This document shows, one piece after another, positions 61,554 through 64,000 of a stretch of DNA of 64,000 nucleotides. The notes under the pieces were generated by a model that searched no databases, was not told the DNA's origin, and saw nothing but the letters and a program-made list of their open reading frames with translations. Each line of letters starts with the position of its first letter. Position 1 is the first letter of the stretch. The stretch is from an uncultured Poribacteria bacterium (GTDB lineage Bacteria; Poribacteria; WGA-4E; WGA-3G). A program made the translations under genes and the position numbers. The stretch covers positions 558,001-622,000 of the forward strand of contig OX638316.1 of NCBI GenBank assembly GCA_951812525.1, written 5' to 3'.

Positions 61554-62255
61554 CTACCCTACTTCGCTTTTTCGGACCTCAAAGATCCGTTTCGTGCGAT
61601 CATAGTCTATGAGAACCACAGTATCTCCTTTAACAGGAGTAACTTCATCCGATTTGGCACGGCAGCTGACGGTTAATTCTGGTCCATTTGGTACTTGCAC
61701 TCGCGCGGTACCGAAAGTCGTAGTAATCTGCCCGCTAATGACGCGTCCACTTAAACCGAGTAAATGTGCATCGGTGATGGCTCTTTCACTCTCCGGTAAC
61801 AGTTTTGAAAGCGCGATGGAGATATAACGAGTTCCGAAGAAACTACAGAAAATCGCAATCACATACGATATCCAAACCCACTGCTGTCTCTCCGGAACAT
61901 TAAGCACGGCATTCGCAACCAGTCCAGCAATCCCCCATGTTGCCAATAGCGACATCAGGACAACCATCAATGGAACTCTACCGACGTTCAGGAACCCAAA
62001 TACATCGCCAAATGAGGGACTTTGTAGGTCGGCATCTGCCTCTACATCGGCATCCATATCTACATCAGCGTCTATATCCGCATCCGCATCCATATCTAAG
62101 TCGACGTCTGCCTCTACATCGGCATCCACATCCGCATTCCCAAAGTCCACAGCACCTGTGACAAGTCGAAAAAGTGCCAAAAGGAACACGATAGTCAGTG
62201 GTGCTGTAAACCAGACATTATACGAAACTATAAGATAATCTATAAATTCTCTCAT
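61554..62255 (-). CDS. YqiJ-like (OB-fold/NfeD-related) membrane protein with acidic Asp/Ala repeat
   Basis: The 233-residue protein has a first membrane helix (15-35), a 38-residue acidic repeat of the kind DADVDADVEADVD (about 39-77), two further helices (about 92-145) and a C-terminal OB-like domain (about 170-230, RVISGQITTTFGTARVQV, DTVVLIDYD) as in YqiJ and NfeD-type flotillin partners. Order and spacing before the flotillin gene match the YqiJ-YqiK pair of E. coli. The acidic repeat is unusual in length and could bind cations or interact with basic partners. A sigma-54 promoter lies about 80 nt upstream. Confidence 0.88.
   Translation of the reverse strand: MREFIDYLIVSYNVWFTAPLTIVFLLALFRLVTGAVDFGNADVDADVEADVDLDMDADADIDADVDMDADVEADADLQSPSFGDVFGFLNVGRVPLMVVLMSLLATWGIAGLVANAVLNVPERQQWVWISYVIAIFCSFFGTRYISIALSKLLPESERAITDAHLLGLSGRVISGQITTTFGTARVQVPNGPELTVSCRAKSDEVTPVKGDTVVLIDYDRTKRIFEVRKSEVG
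62024..62141 (-). repeat. hexanucleotide-like repeat encoding the acidic Asp/Ala tract
   Basis: A chain of GAT-GC-like and GAT-GTA-type codons encodes alternating Asp with Ala, Val, Met or Ile. The repeated DNA could change length by slippage. It lies between membrane helices one and two of the YqiJ-like protein. Confidence 0.7.
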
Positions 62256-62334
62256 AGCATGCTTCTCTACTTCGTATGCGAGTTTGACTCAAGAACCGTA
62301 CACAGAAACCGTTAAACCAAATCATTTTACTCTT

Positions 62335-62352
62335 GAGCAAGTTTTGTGCCAA
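62335..62352 (-). promoter_or_regulatory. sigma-54 promoter of the YqiJ-YqiK operon
   Basis: Minus strand TTGGCACAAAACTTGCTC, GG and GC 10 bases apart; only one base different from the promoter at 15869. Transcription start near 62325, leader about 70 nt to the ATG at 62255. Confidence 0.85.
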
Positions 62353-62550
62353 CTTTTTTAATAAGACCTGACATCTCATGTTAAAATCGCTGAAATCCCA
62401 AGAGTATCTTCACTACGAGGCATCTAAAACACACGCACATACAGGGTTTATCAAAGTTTGTCAATCAATATGGAAAGGAAGGTTTACCTTTTTAGCAACG
62501 ACTTGGCTAAAGAAAGGGGTACGTTTGAAGCCTATCGTCCATTGTGCATC

Positions 62551-62563
62551 TGCAAAAATTGCA
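62551..62563. promoter_or_regulatory. EBP operator candidate TGCA-N5-TGCA
   Basis: TGCAAAAATTGCA, identical to 16117-16129, lies about 215 bp upstream of the -12 element. A degenerate copy, CGCAAAAATTGAA, follows at 62572-62584. Confidence 0.55.
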
Positions 62564-62629
62564 GTTGGAGGCGCAAAAATTGAAGGGATTTAACACAATT
62601 TTTGAATGGACGACTTTAAGCAACCGTAG

Positions 62630-63028
62630 TCAATTGAACTTGCATTTTCTATTGTGCAAACTGCTTAGGATGTACGCGTAGGCAGACTGTGCCGAACGGA
62701 AGCTGATATTATCGATCCAATGGACATTACGTGCTATGCTAATTTCGAGCCTTGCCTGGCAGAGAAGCCGGTGTTTGAAATGTCTGACTAACCTTACATC
62801 ACGCATCTCTGTGAATAACACATTACAGCGAATATTCGCATAAGAGACAGCGAGGCTACCCATATAGCGTTCATCTAAAACCAGGACCCGACGCGTCGTG
62901 ATAAAAACAAAATCCGGACGTAGCAGGTTTGAACGACCGAGGACGCACGAGCGGACCTGTTCATCCTCGCACATCTGCGCTCGTACTATCTTTTGAATAC
63001 GAGGTGGCATGTTAGCGAATTCAGCCAT
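62630..63028 (-). CDS. bacterial PH-like domain protein (YokE-like)
   Basis: The 132-residue protein has a small PH-like fold pattern: an N-terminal helix (MPPRIQKIVRAQMCEDEQV), then strands LRPDFVFITTRRVLVLDERYMGSLAVSYANI, LVRHFKHRLLCQARLEIS and a closing helix SFRSAQSAYAYILSSL, as in YokE-like PH-domain proteins. There is no signal or membrane helix. It lies between tmRNA and the flotillin operon on the same strand. Function in other bacteria is poorly known. Confidence 0.7.
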   Translation of the reverse strand: MAEFANMPPRIQKIVRAQMCEDEQVRSCVLGRSNLLRPDFVFITTRRVLVLDERYMGSLAVSYANIRCNVLFTEMRDVRLVRHFKHRLLCQARLEISIARNVHWIDNISFRSAQSAYAYILSSLHNRKCKFN

Positions 63029-63079
63029 ATCACTTTGCCATCAATGTATTGCGACAGAAATAGAAAAGCTGCGTGAAAA

Positions 63080-63433
63080 TGGAGGTGGCGGGAATCGAAC
63101 CCGCGTCCGAAGGCATTTCAATAGAGGTTACTACATGCTTATCACAAGTTTTTAGGTTCGCCTATCAGACTCCCCTGTGCAGGATTCATAATAGACTATC
63201 TCAAATAATGGTTCGCGGCTCGCACTTTGAGAAGAAGCGAGCGGCTAGCCCGTATTGCGACGCTTTAGCCTCCCTGACGGGCAGCAGGTCAGCCAAGCGT
63301 AGCCGCGCTATTAAGCGGCTAGTGCTAATTCTTCATCAGCATTTATAAATGTTCCGCCTATTTAACGAGGCCTGCGGAGACCTCGACATGCAACCTATAT
63401 CTCATCCACCTTCGTCGAAACCTTGACACCCCC
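63080..63433 (-). ncRNA. ssrA: tmRNA (one-piece), with proteolysis tag GGTFINADEELALAA
   Basis: The 354-nt RNA starts with GGGGGUGUCAAGGUUUCGAC and ends with GGUUCGAUUCCCGCCACCUCCA, so the acceptor stem, T-arm and encoded CCA are visible. The 5' GGGGGUG pairs with CACCUCC near the 3' end. The tag frame lies at 63311-63358: resume codon GGC after AAAUA, then codons for GGTFINADEELALAA and stop UAA. The tag ends in the usual LAA degradation signal. smpB follows upstream on the same strand, 173 nt away, so both components of trans-translation are linked. The exact first tag codon is inferred. Confidence 0.97.
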
Positions 63434-63477
63434 AGATAGGAAATGAATCAATGCCGGATTTGGTCTGGAAATAGACG

Positions 63478-63520
63478 AAATTTTGCCCACACGTGGCAAA
63501 ATTTGTCTTTGCTTTACATT
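63478..63520. repeat. hairpin plus GTCTTTGCTTTACATT, element copy 2; also possible smpB terminator
   Basis: AAATTTTGCC-N7-GGCAAAATTT (63478-63504) is a perfect 10-bp inverted repeat and is followed by GTCTTTGCTTTACATT, matching copy 1 at 48284. Between smpB and ssrA it could end the smpB transcript. Confidence 0.55.
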
Positions 63521-63606
63521 CCATTCATTGTATTACATTTGCGCGTTTTGCATTTAGCAGGTTAGAAATTGTACCAATAAGATTCTACTACCGATTCGAT
63601 TTTTAT

Positions 63607-64000
63607 TTAATTGTACGCCCGTATCTCATTCGCAGTTACTTCACGTTCGATCTTATCCCGTTTATCGTAAAGCTGTTTACCTATAGCGACAGCCAACTCC
63701 AACTTCACTTTACCTTTGCTAAAATACGCACGAGTTGGAACGATGGTCATCCCTTTCGAACGGATCGAACGCTCAAGTTTAGTGATCTCCCGCCGATGCA
63801 ACAGCAGTTTCCGTTTCCGTTTCGGCTCGTGATTGGCGATATTCCCGTGCTCATAGGGACCGATGTGGGCATCAATCAGGAAAATCTCCCCATCTGACAC
63901 CTGTGCATAACTATCAGCCAGGTTAAGTCGACCTGCGCGAATCGCCTTCACTTCAGTGCCTTGCAAGACAATACCGGCTTCATACCGGTCGCGTAAGTGA
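63607..64000 (-). CDS. smpB: SsrA-binding protein SmpB, N-terminus cut by window edge
   Basis: The visible 130 residues start HLRDRYEAGIVLQGTEVKAIRAGRLNLADSYAQV, the conserved SmpB core, continue with GEIFLIDAHIGPYEHGN and HEPKRKRKLLLHRREI, and end with the basic C-terminal tail (RDKIEREVTANEIRAYN). The open frame continues through the window edge without a start that fits the family, so about 20 N-terminal residues are outside. SmpB binds the tRNA-like part of tmRNA and brings it to stalled ribosomes. Gene order smpB-ssrA supports both calls. Confidence 0.96.
   Translation of the reverse strand, partial: HLRDRYEAGIVLQGTEVKAIRAGRLNLADSYAQVSDGEIFLIDAHIGPYEHGNIANHEPKRKRKLLLHRREITKLERSIRSKGMTIVPTRAYFSKGKVKLELAVAIGKQLYDKRDKIEREVTANEIRAYN

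Larger units (their letters stand above)
62256..62629. other. regulatory region upstream of the flotillin operon
   Basis: These 374 nt hold a sigma-54 promoter (62335-62352) and a TGCA-N5-TGCA site (62551), with a degenerate second site near 62572. No gene is supported. Confidence 0.65.

Noticed and set aside
62378-62593. 71-codon frame on the plus strand upstream of the flotillin operon
   Set aside because: It overlaps the operator candidates and lacks a ribosome site; the composition is not protein-like.
63073-63348. Open frame of 91 codons on the plus strand starting with MKMEVAGIEPAS
   Set aside because: It lies antisense over tmRNA. Its start MEVAGIEPAS is the usual false translation of the reverse complement of a tRNA-like 3' end.

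Overview
The window looks like a piece of a Candidatus Poribacteria genome or a close relative (inferred from gene content, not from a marker gene). The mix points that way: repeated phytanoyl-CoA dioxygenases, Gfo/Idh oxidoreductases, TIM-barrel sugar isomerases and RraA-like proteins, a DUF6785-type membrane protein, a bacterial STT3-like protein, BNR-propeller proteins and many short palindromic intergenic repeats. There is no rRNA, tRNA, insertion sequence, prophage or CRISPR array. The only RNA gene recognised is tmRNA, and smpB follows it and runs off the right edge.

Layout. 1-6 kb (minus): a partial DUF6785/6784 membrane protein, an array of small hairpins, an enolase-superfamily protein and two paralogous secreted proteins. 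6-16 kb (minus): a sigma-54 activator (EBP), an STT3-like membrane protein, two anchored proteins of unknown function, a Cys-rich mini-protein, a nuclease-like protein and a 980-residue ECF sigma factor fused through a membrane segment to a BNR propeller. 16-23 kb: a cytochrome-like lipoprotein, dehydrogenases, PhyH and an acyl-CoA ligase. 23-29 kb (plus): two tandem TonB-dependent receptors. 29-39 kb: a catabolic cluster (cytochrome c, Gfo/Idh, PhyH, isomerase, RraA-like), then minus-strand sugar and alcohol genes including PfkB-RhaM-NUDIX. 39-46 kb (plus): a vWA protein, a GT-C-like protein, def, larE, a small membrane protein, a GlcF-like protein and dcd. 46-49 kb: glnA with a sigma-54 promoter and two tandem PII genes, the first degenerate. 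50-56 kb (plus): a Gld-type ABC exporter operon with a SIMPL lipoprotein. 56-64 kb (minus): a DNA methyltransferase with a small partner, an amidohydrolase, a bifunctional-nuclease-family protein, the YqiJ-YqiK (flotillin) operon, a PH-like protein, tmRNA and smpB.

The most interesting pattern is regulatory. Four near-perfect sigma-54 (-24/-12) promoters are visible. Three of them, upstream of the Cys-rich-peptide/STT3 locus, the membrane ECF-propeller gene and the YqiJK operon, are preceded by an inverted repeat TGCA-N5-TGCA. A one-mismatch copy lies upstream of the EBP gene itself. I infer that this EBP, which has only a stub of a receiver domain, controls a cell-envelope regulon through this operator. 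The fourth promoter (glnA) lacks the motif and is followed by a leader that can form a terminator or an alternative structure.

Other notable structure includes a tandem duplication that copied the 3' end of glnA together with a PII gene, a 68-bp tandem repeat copied from the end of the first TonB receptor gene, MITE-like GTTGGGTT...AACCCAAC elements and a family of small GC-rich hairpins. Start codons were adjusted where a Shine-Dalgarno sequence, promoter or family alignment supported it. All functional names rest on motif recognition by eye; no database search was possible.
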